This document shows, in pieces, positions 27,917 to 37,132 of a stretch of 64,000 nt of DNA (position 1 is the stretch's first letter; every line of letters begins with the position of its first letter). This DNA is from Parabacteroides bouchesdurhonensis (GTDB taxonomy: Bacteria; Bacteroidota; Bacteroidia; Bacteroidales; Tannerellaceae), in NCBI RefSeq assembly GCF_900186615.1, contig NZ_LT896588.1, positions 2,714,559 through 2,778,558 of the forward strand. Reading direction: 5' to 3'. The notes beneath the pieces were generated by a model that was not told the DNA's origin, did no database searches, and saw nothing but the letters and a program-made list of their open reading frames with translations. Both the position numbers and the translations under genes were made by a program.

Positions 27917-27949
27917 CATATAAACAGATTTGTTATGGGATTCTATCGT

Positions 27950-29494
27950 TTAAACCTGCAATGCCAGAATAAAACGACAGCCTTTGTTGTATTCTGCGTC
28001 AATAGTAAGATTACCGTTCATTTTGCTGGCAATTAAAGAGCAAATCGGTAAACCAAGTCCATCTCCTTCTGCCAAATCTTTAATCTCTTTAAATGGTTTG
28101 AATATATTGTCTTTTTGTTCATCAGGAATACCCGGACCATTATCAGAAATAATGAACTGACATAAATGAGCGCCTTTTTTCTTGAATTCAAGTCTGATTT
28201 TACCGGAAGAGGTGTATAATGCAGCATTCTTTAATAGATGTACCAGTATTCTTTCCAGTTGTTCGGCATTGGTTTTTATTTCCAATTGAGGAGCATCCAC
28301 TGCGGTTTCGACCTCGGGTTTAATTTCATCTTTTACTTTGTCCATTACTTCATTACAGAATTTTCCAACGTTAAAAGGTTGTTTCTCATAAGTCTCTAAT
28401 AAAGAAGTTTCAAGGGTGGACAATTCTTGTATATTTTTACTGAACAGTTTCAATGCGTCTATTCGCTTCTCAATGGATTTTGCCGGTTCCGGGGCAAAGG
28501 GTTTTACTTCTTCAACAGACCTGGAAAGATTTTCCAGAGTCGGTTCCATTTGTGCTGATATATTCTGTATGAATTTAGTTTGCTGTTCATTATGTTCATT
28601 CGTAGTCTTGATGATTTTCTTTAACTTCCTGTTGCGAATGATGAAACGTAATAAGATCAATATTACTAAAACCAATGCGATAATTACGACTATGGCGAAA
28701 GTAAACAGACCTATTATCATGTATTGTTTACCGGCAAGCGTTTTATCTTTTTCTTGTATGGTTTGTAAGCTGCTATCGTATTTTTGCTGCAATGCGCCTA
28801 GTTTGTCTTCGGCAGTAAGTGCTTTTACTGAATCGGTCCATACGATGTATTTTTCATAAGTGCGTTCCATTAGAGGAGCATTATTTGCTTTACGGGCTAT
28901 AGCTATCAGGTTTTTGTAACACTCGTTTACTTTATCGTATTCTTTATTTTCTTTATATTGAGTAGTTAGCTTTTGGAAATAACTATCTCCTTTTTCATTT
29001 TGTCCGAACGTGTAGTAAAAATTAGCCTGAGTATATAGTAGCTCTTCCGAAAGCTTATCATTACTGGCTTGTTTTGCTAAATTATCCAGTTCATCGAGTT
29101 GAACTTGTGCTTGTGCCAGATTTTTAAGTTGTATATACATTTGCAGTCGCTCTTTGGTTACGGAAAAACGCTGGTCATATAATATTTTCTGGGCTTTTTG
29201 CTCTTCGTTAAGGAGATATTGGGTCATCTGTCGGCATAGCTCAAATGCCTCTTTATAATAGTTTTCGCGATAGTAGAGAGAACTTGCTTTGGTACCGCAT
29301 TCGGTAGCTTGCACATATTCTCCTTTCTCAGCGAAAGCTCTGTATGCTTGGATAAAAAGATAACGGGCTTTTGTGTATTCTTTTGTTTCAAGACTACTTT
29401 GTGCCTGTTTCATCAACTCGTCTGCTCTGTTTTGTGCTTGAAGGACAGTACAAAAGCAAACTGCAACCATGAGGATATAATACCTGATTTTCAT
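27950..29494 (-). CDS. TPR-containing sensor histidine-kinase-like protein lacking the phospho-acceptor His
   Basis: The 514-residue protein has a signal peptide (to about 20), TPR-like helices in the periplasm (20-250), one membrane helix (about 256-283), a coiled coil, and a C-terminal HATPase. The N box (HLLKNAALYT), G1 (DNGPGIP), F box (FKPF) and G2 (GDGLGLPI) are intact. The H-box region reads FIQNISAQMEPTLENL, where ordinary kinases have a SHE-R-PL pattern: the histidine is replaced, so autophosphorylation at the usual site is not possible. It may be a scaffold, a phosphatase, or act through a partner kinase. No response-regulator gene is adjacent. Confidence 0.85.
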   Translation of the reverse strand: MKIRYYILMVAVCFCTVLQAQNRADELMKQAQSSLETKEYTKARYLFIQAYRAFAEKGEYVQATECGTKASSLYYRENYYKEAFELCRQMTQYLLNEEQKAQKILYDQRFSVTKERLQMYIQLKNLAQAQVQLDELDNLAKQASNDKLSEELLYTQANFYYTFGQNEKGDSYFQKLTTQYKENKEYDKVNECYKNLIAIARKANNAPLMERTYEKYIVWTDSVKALTAEDKLGALQQKYDSSLQTIQEKDKTLAGKQYMIIGLFTFAIVVIIALVLVILILLRFIIRNRKLKKIIKTTNEHNEQQTKFIQNISAQMEPTLENLSRSVEEVKPFAPEPAKSIEKRIDALKLFSKNIQELSTLETSLLETYEKQPFNVGKFCNEVMDKVKDEIKPEVETAVDAPQLEIKTNAEQLERILVHLLKNAALYTSSGKIRLEFKKKGAHLCQFIISDNGPGIPDEQKDNIFKPFKEIKDLAEGDGLGLPICSLIASKMNGNLTIDAEYNKGCRFILALQV

Positions 29495-29988
29495 AATGCA
29501 AAATTAAATTTGAAACAAATATATATATTTATTCAAAATTAGTATAGGACTTTTCTATAAAAAGTTTGATGCTAAAATAGGATATTGACGTTATATGCTT
29601 TGATTATTATATTGAAACGAAAAAACATCCGAGACTGTACTCTTTTCTGTGTCTTATCATGCATAAAAAGATTACCGGGATTAATTTGCTCTATTTGTAT
29701 CTATTCTTGATTTTAGCCGATACAATGAACATCCTATCTCTTTGTTTGATTGTGTTTCTATAATTTATAACAATTGCGGCCTTCTTTCTTATGATCTGTA
29801 TGAAATATGCATTCTTAGACTTTATGATTAATAGGTATGTCTAAATAGTGTTGGATTATAAAATATTTTAACTAAATGCTGGATAAAATCATTATTTCTA
29901 TTAATGTGTCAAATATTTTGCAACGATATGAACATTATGTTATATAATGTGAGTATCTTTGCGGCGGAAATAAACAATACACATACAG
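29495..29988. other. Divergent spacer between the kinase-like gene and purF
   Basis: It contains TATATTTG for the kinase gene (29523-29516, minus) and TATCTTTG for purF (29954-29961, plus), 28 bases before its ATG. Neither has a clear -33 element. A 34-codon hydrophobic ORF (29659-29763, plus) is open but unsupported. Nothing else was recognised. Confidence 0.5.
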
Positions 29989-31875
29989 ATGGAAGTATTA
30001 AAGCATGAGTGTGGTGTAGCAATGGTCCGACTACTGAAACCTTTAGAATATTATCATCAGAAATACGGTAGTTGGATGTATGGGCTCAACAAACTCTATT
30101 TGCTTATGGAGAAGCAACATAATCGTGGACAAGAGGGAGCCGGATTAGCATGTGTTAAATTAGAAGCGAATGCCGGCGAGGAATATATGTTCAGGGAACG
30201 AGCCGTTGGAACCGGAGCCATCACCGAGATATTCGCTGCCGTTCATGAACATTACAAAGATATTCCACCCGGCAAACTCAATGATCCCTTTTATGCCAAA
30301 GCCAACCTTCCTTTCGCCGGAGAACTTTATATGGGACATCTCCGCTACAGTACCACCGGCAAGTCCGGTATTTCTTATATCCATCCTTTCCTGCGCCGAA
30401 ATAACTGGCGTGCTAAAAATCTCGCTCTTTGCGGCAATTTCAATCTAACAAATGTAGATGATGTTTTTAAGGAGATAACGGCTATCGGTCAGCATCCCCG
30501 TAAATATTCCGATACTTATATCATGCTGGAACAGATGGGACACCGTCTGGACCGTGAAGTAGAACGCCTCTACTGCAAGTGTGAAACGGAAGGGCTCAAA
30601 GGCATGGATATTACCCACGCCATAGAAGAACAGATCGACCTGTCGAACGTATTGAAGCGCTGTGCCCCTGCTTGGGATGGCGGTTATGTTATATGTGGTC
30701 TGACAGGCAGTGGAGAATCTTTTAGCGTCCGCGATCCGTGGGGCATTCGTCCGGCATTCTACTATGTGGACGACGAGATTGTAGTGCTTGCCTCCGAACG
30801 TCCGGTGATCCAAACCGTAATGAACGTACATGTTCCGGACATTAAGGAGCTGAACAGGGGAGAAGCCCTTTTTATCAATAAACGGGGCGAAGTACGTACT
30901 TCTCAAATAATAGAACCGAAAGAAAACAAAGCCTGCTCCTTCGAGCGCATCTACTTTTCCCGTGGTAGCGACGTGGATATATATAAAGAACGGAAGCGTT
31001 TGGGAGAGAATCTAGTTCCGGCTATCCTTAAAGCTGTAGACCATGATCTGAACCATACCGTCTTCTCCTTTATCCCCAATACGGCAGAAGTAGCCTACTT
31101 CGGAATGCAGGAGGGATTGAATGAGCATCTGAACAAGATCAAGAAGGAATGGATCTCAGACCGCAGCCACCTTCTTCAAGAGGAAGAGCTTGAACGAATC
31201 CTTTCCATGCGCATTCGTTGTGAGAAGGTGGCCATCAAAGACATAAAGCTTCGTACCTTCATCGCCGAAGGCAACAGCCGCAACGACCTGGCGGCACACG
31301 TTTACGACATTACCTACGGAAGCATAGTGCCTTTCGTAGACAACCTGGTGGTGATAGACGATAGTATCGTGCGGGGTACGACCCTGAAACAAAGCATCAT
31401 CAGCATACTGGACCGTTTGCATCCGAAGAAGATCGTGATTGTATCTTCTTCTCCGCAGGTACGTTACCCGGACTATTACGGCATAGATATGTCCAGGATG
31501 AGTGAGTTTATCGCGTTCAAGGCGGCGGTAGCCCTGCTGAAAGAGCGTGGCATGGAGCATGTCATCACGGAGGCTTACCGCAAGGCGAAAGAACAACAGC
31601 AGGCCGGGGGAAACAACATTGTGAACTATGTGAAGGATATTTACGCCCCGTTTACGGATGAAGAGATCTCCGCCAAGATGGTGGAATTGCTTACAACGGA
31701 TAAGATACGAGCTAAGGTAGAGATCGTTTACCAGACCTTGGAAGGCCTGCATGCATCCTGCCCCCATCATCCGGGCGACTGGTACTTCAGTGGCGACTAT
31801 CCCACTCCGGGTGGCGCACGGCTGGTAAACCAGGCTTTCATCCATTACGTGGAACAGGAATTTAGTAGAGAGTAG
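29989..31875 (+). CDS. purF: Amidophosphoribosyltransferase (PurF-type)
   Basis: The 628-residue protein joins a class II glutaminase to a phosphoribosyltransferase and makes phosphoribosylamine, the first step of purine synthesis. Cys8 (HECGVAMVRL) would be the N-terminal nucleophile after removal of a seven-residue leader; NRGQEGAG follows. The PRPP-binding motif VVIDDSIVRGTT is near residue 450. It is longer than E. coli PurF (505), as in the long Bacteroidetes form, so a second paralogue may exist elsewhere. The AT-rich start shifts to higher GC after about 200 bases. It lies immediately before carAB. Confidence 0.85.
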   Translation: MEVLKHECGVAMVRLLKPLEYYHQKYGSWMYGLNKLYLLMEKQHNRGQEGAGLACVKLEANAGEEYMFRERAVGTGAITEIFAAVHEHYKDIPPGKLNDPFYAKANLPFAGELYMGHLRYSTTGKSGISYIHPFLRRNNWRAKNLALCGNFNLTNVDDVFKEITAIGQHPRKYSDTYIMLEQMGHRLDREVERLYCKCETEGLKGMDITHAIEEQIDLSNVLKRCAPAWDGGYVICGLTGSGESFSVRDPWGIRPAFYYVDDEIVVLASERPVIQTVMNVHVPDIKELNRGEALFINKRGEVRTSQIIEPKENKACSFERIYFSRGSDVDIYKERKRLGENLVPAILKAVDHDLNHTVFSFIPNTAEVAYFGMQEGLNEHLNKIKKEWISDRSHLLQEEELERILSMRIRCEKVAIKDIKLRTFIAEGNSRNDLAAHVYDITYGSIVPFVDNLVVIDDSIVRGTTLKQSIISILDRLHPKKIVIVSSSPQVRYPDYYGIDMSRMSEFIAFKAAVALLKERGMEHVITEAYRKAKEQQQAGGNNIVNYVKDIYAPFTDEEISAKMVELLTTDKIRAKVEIVYQTLEGLHASCPHHPGDWYFSGDYPTPGGARLVNQAFIHYVEQEFSRE

Positions 31876-31877
31876 AT

Positions 31878-31945
31878 GGTAGTTAGTAGAAGAAAAAGAA
31901 TACCGCTTGTCGCCTACTAACTACCAACTACTAACTACCAACTAC
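31878..31945 (+). repeat. Inverted and tandem 12-mer repeats in the purF-carA spacer
   Basis: GGTAGTTAGTAG (31878-31889) pairs with CTACTAACTACC (31914-31925), and a further copy of CTACTAACTACC-like sequence follows in tandem. It lies right after the purF stop and before carA, and can form a 12-bp stem with a 24-base loop. Confidence 0.7.
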
Positions 31946-31963
31946 AAAAAAACAATATACATC

Positions 31964-33049
31964 ATGACAAAAGCAACATTGATCTTAGACGACGGCAGCA
32001 TTTTCGAGGGGACTTCTTTCGGTGCGGAGAAGGATGTGGCCGGCGAAGTAGTGTTCAACACCGCCATGACCGGATACCCCGAGAGCCTTACCGACCCTTC
32101 GTATGCCGGACAGTTGATGGCCCTTACCTATCCTCTGGTGGGAAACTACGGCGTACCCCCTTTCTCGATAGAGAAGAACGGCATACCCGGCTTTATGGAA
32201 AGCGCAAAGATACATGCCGACGCTATCATTGTGAGCGATTATAGCGAAGATTTCAGCCATTGGAACGCCGTGGAGAGCCTGGGCGACTGGTTGAAGCGCG
32301 AAGGCGTGCCCGGCATCACCGGGATAGACACCCGCGCCCTCACCAAGAAGCTGCGCGAGCATGGCGTGATGATGGGCAAGCTCATCATTGGCGAAGTGGA
32401 AGAAGGCAAACAGCCTGCAGCCGGCAATTATGAAGAGATTAACTACGTAGACCGTGTGTCGTGCAAAGAAGTGCTTACCTATGGTGAAAGCCAGGGCGAA
32501 GCCAAAAAGCGCGTTGTGCTGGTAGACTGCGGCGTAAAGGCCAACATCATCCGTTGCCTGCTGAAACGTAACGTAACGGTCATCCGCGTGCCCTGGAACT
32601 ACGATTTCAACGGGATGGACTACGACGGCCTGTTCATCTCCAACGGTCCTGGCGACCCCGACACCTGCGATGCCGCCGTGCAGAACATCCGCAAGGCGCT
32701 GCAGGGCGACAAGCCTATCTGCGGCATCTGCATGGGCAACCAGCTGCTGGCCAAGGCCGGGGGAGCTACGATATACAAGCTAAAGTACGGACATCGCAGC
32801 CACAACCAGCCCGTCCGCATGGTAGGTACAGAGAAATGCTTCGTCACCTCCCAGAACCACGGTTACGCCGTAGACAACGATACGCTGGGAGACGACTGGG
32901 AGCCCCTCTTTATTAATATGAACGATGGCACGAACGAAGGCATCCGCCACAAGACGAAGCCCTTCTTCTCCGCCCAGTTCCACCCCGAAGCATGCAGCGG
33001 ACCTACGGATACGGAGTTTATTTTCGACCGCTTCGTGGCCTTGCTTTAA
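31964..33049 (+). CDS. carA: Carbamoyl-phosphate synthase small subunit
   Basis: About 361 residues from the ATG at 31964 (MTKATLILDDGSIFEG); an in-frame upstream ATG at 31907 would encode the tandem repeat and is rejected. CarA hydrolyses glutamine and passes ammonia to CarB. The C-terminal class I glutaminase has the nucleophile in ICGICMGNQLLA, then GHRSHNQPV and the catalytic His in AQFHPEA. Typical length. It is followed after 126 bases by carB. Confidence 0.96.
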   Translation: MTKATLILDDGSIFEGTSFGAEKDVAGEVVFNTAMTGYPESLTDPSYAGQLMALTYPLVGNYGVPPFSIEKNGIPGFMESAKIHADAIIVSDYSEDFSHWNAVESLGDWLKREGVPGITGIDTRALTKKLREHGVMMGKLIIGEVEEGKQPAAGNYEEINYVDRVSCKEVLTYGESQGEAKKRVVLVDCGVKANIIRCLLKRNVTVIRVPWNYDFNGMDYDGLFISNGPGDPDTCDAAVQNIRKALQGDKPICGICMGNQLLAKAGGATIYKLKYGHRSHNQPVRMVGTEKCFVTSQNHGYAVDNDTLGDDWEPLFINMNDGTNEGIRHKTKPFFSAQFHPEACSGPTDTEFIFDRFVALL

Positions 33050-33059
33050 GGACGTTAAT

Positions 33060-33151
33060 TCCAGAGTGTCTGGAGTTATGCCTACAGAGTGTCTGGAGTT
33101 ATGCTTGCAGAGTGTCTGGAGTTATAACTCCAAAGAGTTTGGACAAATAGT
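33060..33151 (+). repeat. 23-bp hairpin repeat array in the carA-carB spacer
   Basis: Four units of 23 bp (starting 33060, 33083, 33106, 33129) fill most of the 126-bp spacer. Unit 1 contains TCCAGAGTGTCTGGA, a 6-bp stem with a 3-base loop. Unit 4 is TCCAAAGAGTTTGGA: both sides of the stem have changed so that pairing is kept. Units 2 and 3 have one or two mismatches at the stem base. The junction of units 3 and 4 also forms the perfect palindrome GGAGTTATAACTCC. Confidence 0.9.
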
Positions 33152-33175
33152 AAAACAGAAAAAGATAAATATACA

Positions 33176-36100
33176 ATGAGAGAAGACATCAAGAAAGTCC
33201 TGATACTGGGCTCCGGCGCGCTCAAGATAGGCGAAGCCGGTGAGTTTGACTACTCAGGCAGTCAGGCCCTTAAAGCCATTAAGGAAGAGGGCATACACAC
33301 GGTGCTTATCAATCCCAACATTGCTACGGTGCAGACTTCGGAGGGAGTTGCGGACACGGTTTACTTCCTGCCCGTTACTCCCTTCTTTGTTGAAAAGGTG
33401 ATAGAGAAGGAACGCCCCGAAGGAATCCTGCTGGCCTTTGGCGGGCAGACGGCGCTGAACTGCGGCGTGGCGCTCTATCAGAGTGGTGTGCTCGAGAAGT
33501 ACAATGTGCGTGTGCTGGGTACTCCTGTTCAGGCCATTATGGACACCGAAGACCGTGAGCTGTTTGTCCGCAAGCTGGATGAGATAGACGTAAAGACCAT
33601 CAAGAGCGAAGCGGTGGAGAACCTGGCCGACGCCCGCCGGGCTGCCCGCGAACTGGGTTACCCCGTCATCATCCGTGCCGCCTATGCGCTGGGAGGGCTG
33701 GGCTCGGGCTTCTGCGACAACGAGGAAGAGCTGGACGTGCTGGTAGAAAAGGCCTTCTCCTTCTCGCCCCAAGTATTGGTGGAAAAGAGCCTGAAAGGCT
33801 GGAAAGAGGTGGAATACGAGGTGGTGCGCGACCGCTTCGACAACTGTATCACCGTCTGTAACATGGAGAACTTCGATCCCCTGGGCATCCATACCGGCGA
33901 GAGCATCGTTATAGCCCCTTCGCAAACCCTGAGCAATACCGACTACCATAAGCTCCGCGAACTGGCTATACGCATCATCCGCCATATCGGCATAGTGGGA
34001 GAGTGCAACGTGCAGTACGCCTACGATCCCGAATCGGAAGACTACCGGGTGATCGAAGTGAATGCCCGCCTCTCACGTTCCTCGGCACTGGCGTCTAAGG
34101 CTACCGGCTACCCGCTTGCCTTTGTGGCAGCCAAGCTGGGGCTGGGCTACGGGCTGTTCGACTTGAAGAACTCCGTAACCAAGACTACGAGCGCCTTCTT
34201 TGAGCCGGCGCTGGACTACGTAGTGTGCAAGATACCGCGTTGGGACTTGGGCAAGTTCCACGGCGTAGCCCGCGAGTTGGGCAGTAGCATGAAGTCTGTT
34301 GGTGAGGTGATGGCCATAGGCCGCACCTTTGAGGAGGCTATCCAGAAGGGGCTCCGCATGATAGGGCAGGGCATGCACGGCTTCGTGGAGAACAAAGAGC
34401 TGGTGATACCCGACATAGACAAGGCGCTGCACGAGCCTACCGACTCGCGTATCTTTGTTATATCCAAAGCCTTCCGCTCCGGCTATACCGTAGACCAGAT
34501 ACATGACCTGACGAAGATAGACAAATGGTTTCTTCGGAAACTGTACGGTATTATACAAACCGCAAACGCTCTGGAGAGCCAGGATACCCTGAGGGAGATT
34601 CCCGACGACCTGTTCCGTCATGCCAAGCGGCAGGGCTTCTCCGATTACCAGATAGCACGGGCCGTGTTTAAGGAGGACATGGAAGACGGCGAGAAGGCCA
34701 TCCTACAGGTGCGTCAGGAACGTAAATACCGCGGCATCCTTCCGGTAGTGAAGCAGATCGACACGCTGGCTGCCGAGTATCCGGCGCAGACCAATTACCT
34801 CTACCTTACCTACAGCGGGACGGAGAATGACGTGGACTATGTGGGCGACCATCGCTCTATCGTAGTGCTGGGTTCGGGCGCTTACCGTATCGGCAGCTCG
34901 GTGGAGTTCGACTGGTGCGGGGTGCAGGCTTTGAACACGATCCGCAAGGAGGGCTGGCGCAGCGTGATGATAAACTACAACCCGGAGACTGTGTCGACGG
35001 ACTACGATATGTGCGACCGCCTTTACTTCGACGAGCTGACCTTCGAGCGTGTGATGGATATCCTGGAGCTTGAGAATCCGCACGGGGTGATAGTCTCCAC
35101 CGGTGGACAGATACCGAACAACCTGGCTATGCGTATGGACGAACAGCACGTCAACATACTGGGTACTTCTGCCAAGAGCATCGACAATGCCGAAGACCGC
35201 GAGAAGTTCTCCGCCATGCTGGACCGCATCGGTGTAGACCAGCCACGGTGGAAGGAGCTTTCTACGATGGAAGACATCAATAGCTTTGTGGATGAGGTAG
35301 GCTTCCCGGTACTGGTTCGTCCCAGCTACGTGTTGAGCGGGGCGGCGATGAACGTTTGCTCCAATCAGGAAGAACTGGAACGCTTCCTGCAACTGGCGGC
35401 CAACGTTAGTAAGAAGCATCCCGTAGTGGTGAGCCAGTTCATCGAGCATGCCAAGGAGGTGGAGATGGATGCCGTGGCCGACAAGGGCGAGATTGTGATG
35501 TATGCCATCAGCGAGCATATCGAGTTTGCCGGCGTGCATTCCGGTGACGCTACGATACAGTTCCCGGCGCAGAAGCTCTACGTGGAGACGGTTCGCCGCA
35601 TCAAGCGTATCAGCAAGCAGATAGCAAAGGAGTTGAACATATCCGGCCCTTTCAATATCCAGTATCTGGCGAAGGGCAACGAGATAAAGGTGATAGAGTG
35701 TAACCTCCGTGCCAGCCGCAGCTTCCCGTTTGTGAGCAAGGTGCTCAAGATAAACTTTATCGAACTGGCTACGCGTATCATGCTGGGATTGCCTGTCGAG
35801 AAGCCTTCCAAGAATGAGTTCGACCTCGATTATGTAGGTATTAAGGCCTCGCAGTTCTCCTTCAACCGGTTGCAGAAGGCCGACCCAGTACTGGGTGTAG
35901 ATATGGCTTCCACCGGCGAAGTGGGTTGCATAGGAGACGATCTGTCGGAAGCTGTTTTGAAGAGTATGCTATCGGTAGGCCTGCGCATCCCCGAGAAGAA
36001 CGTATTGCTCTCTACGGGTACTCCGAAGCAGAAGGTGGCTATGCTGGACGCGGTCCGGATGCTGGCGGCAAAGGGCTACAATATTTTCGCTACCGGAGGA

Positions 36101-36400
36101 ACACACCGCTTCCTGGAGGAAAACGGTATTGCCAGCACACAGGTTTACTGGCCTAGCGAGAAAGACAAAGAACCACAGGCGTTGGCTATGCTTCACGCGA
36201 AAAAGATAGACATGGTGGTGAATATCCCCCGCGACCTTTCGGCCGGAGAGTTAAATAACGGTTACAAGATACGCCGTGCTGCTATCGACCTGAACATCCC
36301 GCTTATTACCAATGCACGTCTGGCAAGCGCCTTTATCGAGGCATTCTGTACGCTGAGCATCGACGATATACAAATCAAGAGCTGGCAGGAGTATAAATAA
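33176..36400 (+). CDS. carB: Carbamoyl-phosphate synthase large subunit
   Basis: The 1074-residue protein uses two ATP, bicarbonate and ammonia from CarA to make carbamoyl phosphate for arginine and pyrimidines. The two homologous halves are visible: each opens with a loop of the form LGSGALKIG or LGSGAYRIG, followed by an ATP-grasp domain, and the last 140 residues are the MGS-like allosteric domain (FATGGTHRFLEENG). Length matches E. coli CarB (1073). It ends 92 bases before a Crp-type regulator, after a stable hairpin. Confidence 0.97.
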   Translation: MREDIKKVLILGSGALKIGEAGEFDYSGSQALKAIKEEGIHTVLINPNIATVQTSEGVADTVYFLPVTPFFVEKVIEKERPEGILLAFGGQTALNCGVALYQSGVLEKYNVRVLGTPVQAIMDTEDRELFVRKLDEIDVKTIKSEAVENLADARRAARELGYPVIIRAAYALGGLGSGFCDNEEELDVLVEKAFSFSPQVLVEKSLKGWKEVEYEVVRDRFDNCITVCNMENFDPLGIHTGESIVIAPSQTLSNTDYHKLRELAIRIIRHIGIVGECNVQYAYDPESEDYRVIEVNARLSRSSALASKATGYPLAFVAAKLGLGYGLFDLKNSVTKTTSAFFEPALDYVVCKIPRWDLGKFHGVARELGSSMKSVGEVMAIGRTFEEAIQKGLRMIGQGMHGFVENKELVIPDIDKALHEPTDSRIFVISKAFRSGYTVDQIHDLTKIDKWFLRKLYGIIQTANALESQDTLREIPDDLFRHAKRQGFSDYQIARAVFKEDMEDGEKAILQVRQERKYRGILPVVKQIDTLAAEYPAQTNYLYLTYSGTENDVDYVGDHRSIVVLGSGAYRIGSSVEFDWCGVQALNTIRKEGWRSVMINYNPETVSTDYDMCDRLYFDELTFERVMDILELENPHGVIVSTGGQIPNNLAMRMDEQHVNILGTSAKSIDNAEDREKFSAMLDRIGVDQPRWKELSTMEDINSFVDEVGFPVLVRPSYVLSGAAMNVCSNQEELERFLQLAANVSKKHPVVVSQFIEHAKEVEMDAVADKGEIVMYAISEHIEFAGVHSGDATIQFPAQKLYVETVRRIKRISKQIAKELNISGPFNIQYLAKGNEIKVIECNLRASRSFPFVSKVLKINFIELATRIMLGLPVEKPSKNEFDLDYVGIKASQFSFNRLQKADPVLGVDMASTGEVGCIGDDLSEAVLKSMLSVGLRIPEKNVLLSTGTPKQKVAMLDAVRMLAAKGYNIFATGGTHRFLEENGIASTQVYWPSEKDKEPQALAMLHAKKIDMVVNIPRDLSAGELNNGYKIRRAAIDLNIPLITNARLASAFIEAFCTLSIDDIQIKSWQEYK

Positions 36401-36409
36401 AAACAAGGG

Positions 36410-36435
36410 AGGGCAACGAGTATTTCTGTTGCCCT
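36410..36435 (+). terminator. Hairpin after carB
   Basis: An 8-bp perfect stem (36410-36417 with 36428-36435), with possible further pairing of flanking CAAGG and CCTTG. A long T tract is lacking, so termination is plausible but not certain. Confidence 0.5.
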
Positions 36436-36440
36436 GTTCC

Positions 36441-36470
36441 TTGAATTGAATAGATAAATTGCTACTTTTG
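36441..36470 (+). promoter_or_regulatory. Promoter of the Crp/Fnr-like gene
   Basis: TTG (36441-36443) and TACTTTTG (36463-36470) are 19 bases apart, 22 bases before the ATG at 36493. Confidence 0.7.
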
Positions 36471-36492
36471 CCCCAGTAATAAAAGACCTTGT

Positions 36493-37080
36493 ATGGAGCC
36501 ACTAAGAGACATTGCAGAGAAAATCATAGAGTTGTCATATCCGCCTCAGCCCATCAGCGACGAAGCTGTGGATAAGTTTGCATCTATATTGATTCGTACC
36601 AATCTGAAAAAGAATACCATGTTCCTGCGGGAAGGAGAGGTTTGCACACAGATTGGTTATGTGGAGAAGGGGATGATCCGTCAGTTCTACTATAAGAATA
36701 ATAAGGACCTGACCGAACATTTCGCCTGCGAGCATAGCATCTTTATCTGCATAGAGAGTTTCTTGCGCCAGCGTCCGGCACGCCTGATGGTGGAGGCTTT
36801 GGAAAATACGGTACTATATGGCATACCTCACGATCCGTTGTTGGAGATGGCTGCCGAAGATTATGAAATAGAGATGATCTATCGTGGCCTGCTGGAAGAC
36901 TCGCTGATCTTGTCGCAGCGTAAGACGGATTCGTTCCGTTTTGAGACTGCCAACGAACGCTATAACCGGCTGCTAAAGGAGCATCCCGAGATCATACGGC
37001 GCGCACCCTTGTCTCACATAGCGTCTTATTTGCTTATGACGCCCGAAACGCTTAGCCGGGTTCGTGCCAGCTTGCAGTAG
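36493..37080 (+). CDS. Crp/Fnr family transcriptional regulator
   Basis: The 195-residue protein has an N-terminal cyclic-nucleotide-binding-like beta-roll (about 25-125; GEVCTQIGYVEKGMIRQFY, then EHFACEHSIF) and a C-terminal helix-turn-helix (APLSHIASYLLMTPETLSRVRA). The phosphate-binding residues of true cAMP receptors are not obvious, and the Fnr iron-sulfur cysteines are absent, so the signal is unknown. It is convergent with the iron alcohol dehydrogenase gene. Such small Crp-like regulators often control one nearby operon. Confidence 0.85.
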   Translation: MEPLRDIAEKIIELSYPPQPISDEAVDKFASILIRTNLKKNTMFLREGEVCTQIGYVEKGMIRQFYYKNNKDLTEHFACEHSIFICIESFLRQRPARLMVEALENTVLYGIPHDPLLEMAAEDYEIEMIYRGLLEDSLILSQRKTDSFRFETANERYNRLLKEHPEIIRRAPLSHIASYLLMTPETLSRVRASLQ

Positions 37081-37132
37081 CCCATCGAACAATGGTCGGT
37101 TCTTTTTTTATAGCAGGCCCATGAAACCTGTC

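Noticed and set aside
31907-31963. N-terminal extension of CarA
   Set aside because: The extension translates the tandem repeat of the spacer; the family start MTKATLILDDG is at 31964.
37081-37132. Terminator between the Crp/Fnr-like gene and the alcohol dehydrogenase
   Set aside because: A T tract is present (near 37102), but the preceding stem is only 4 bp, too weak to call.
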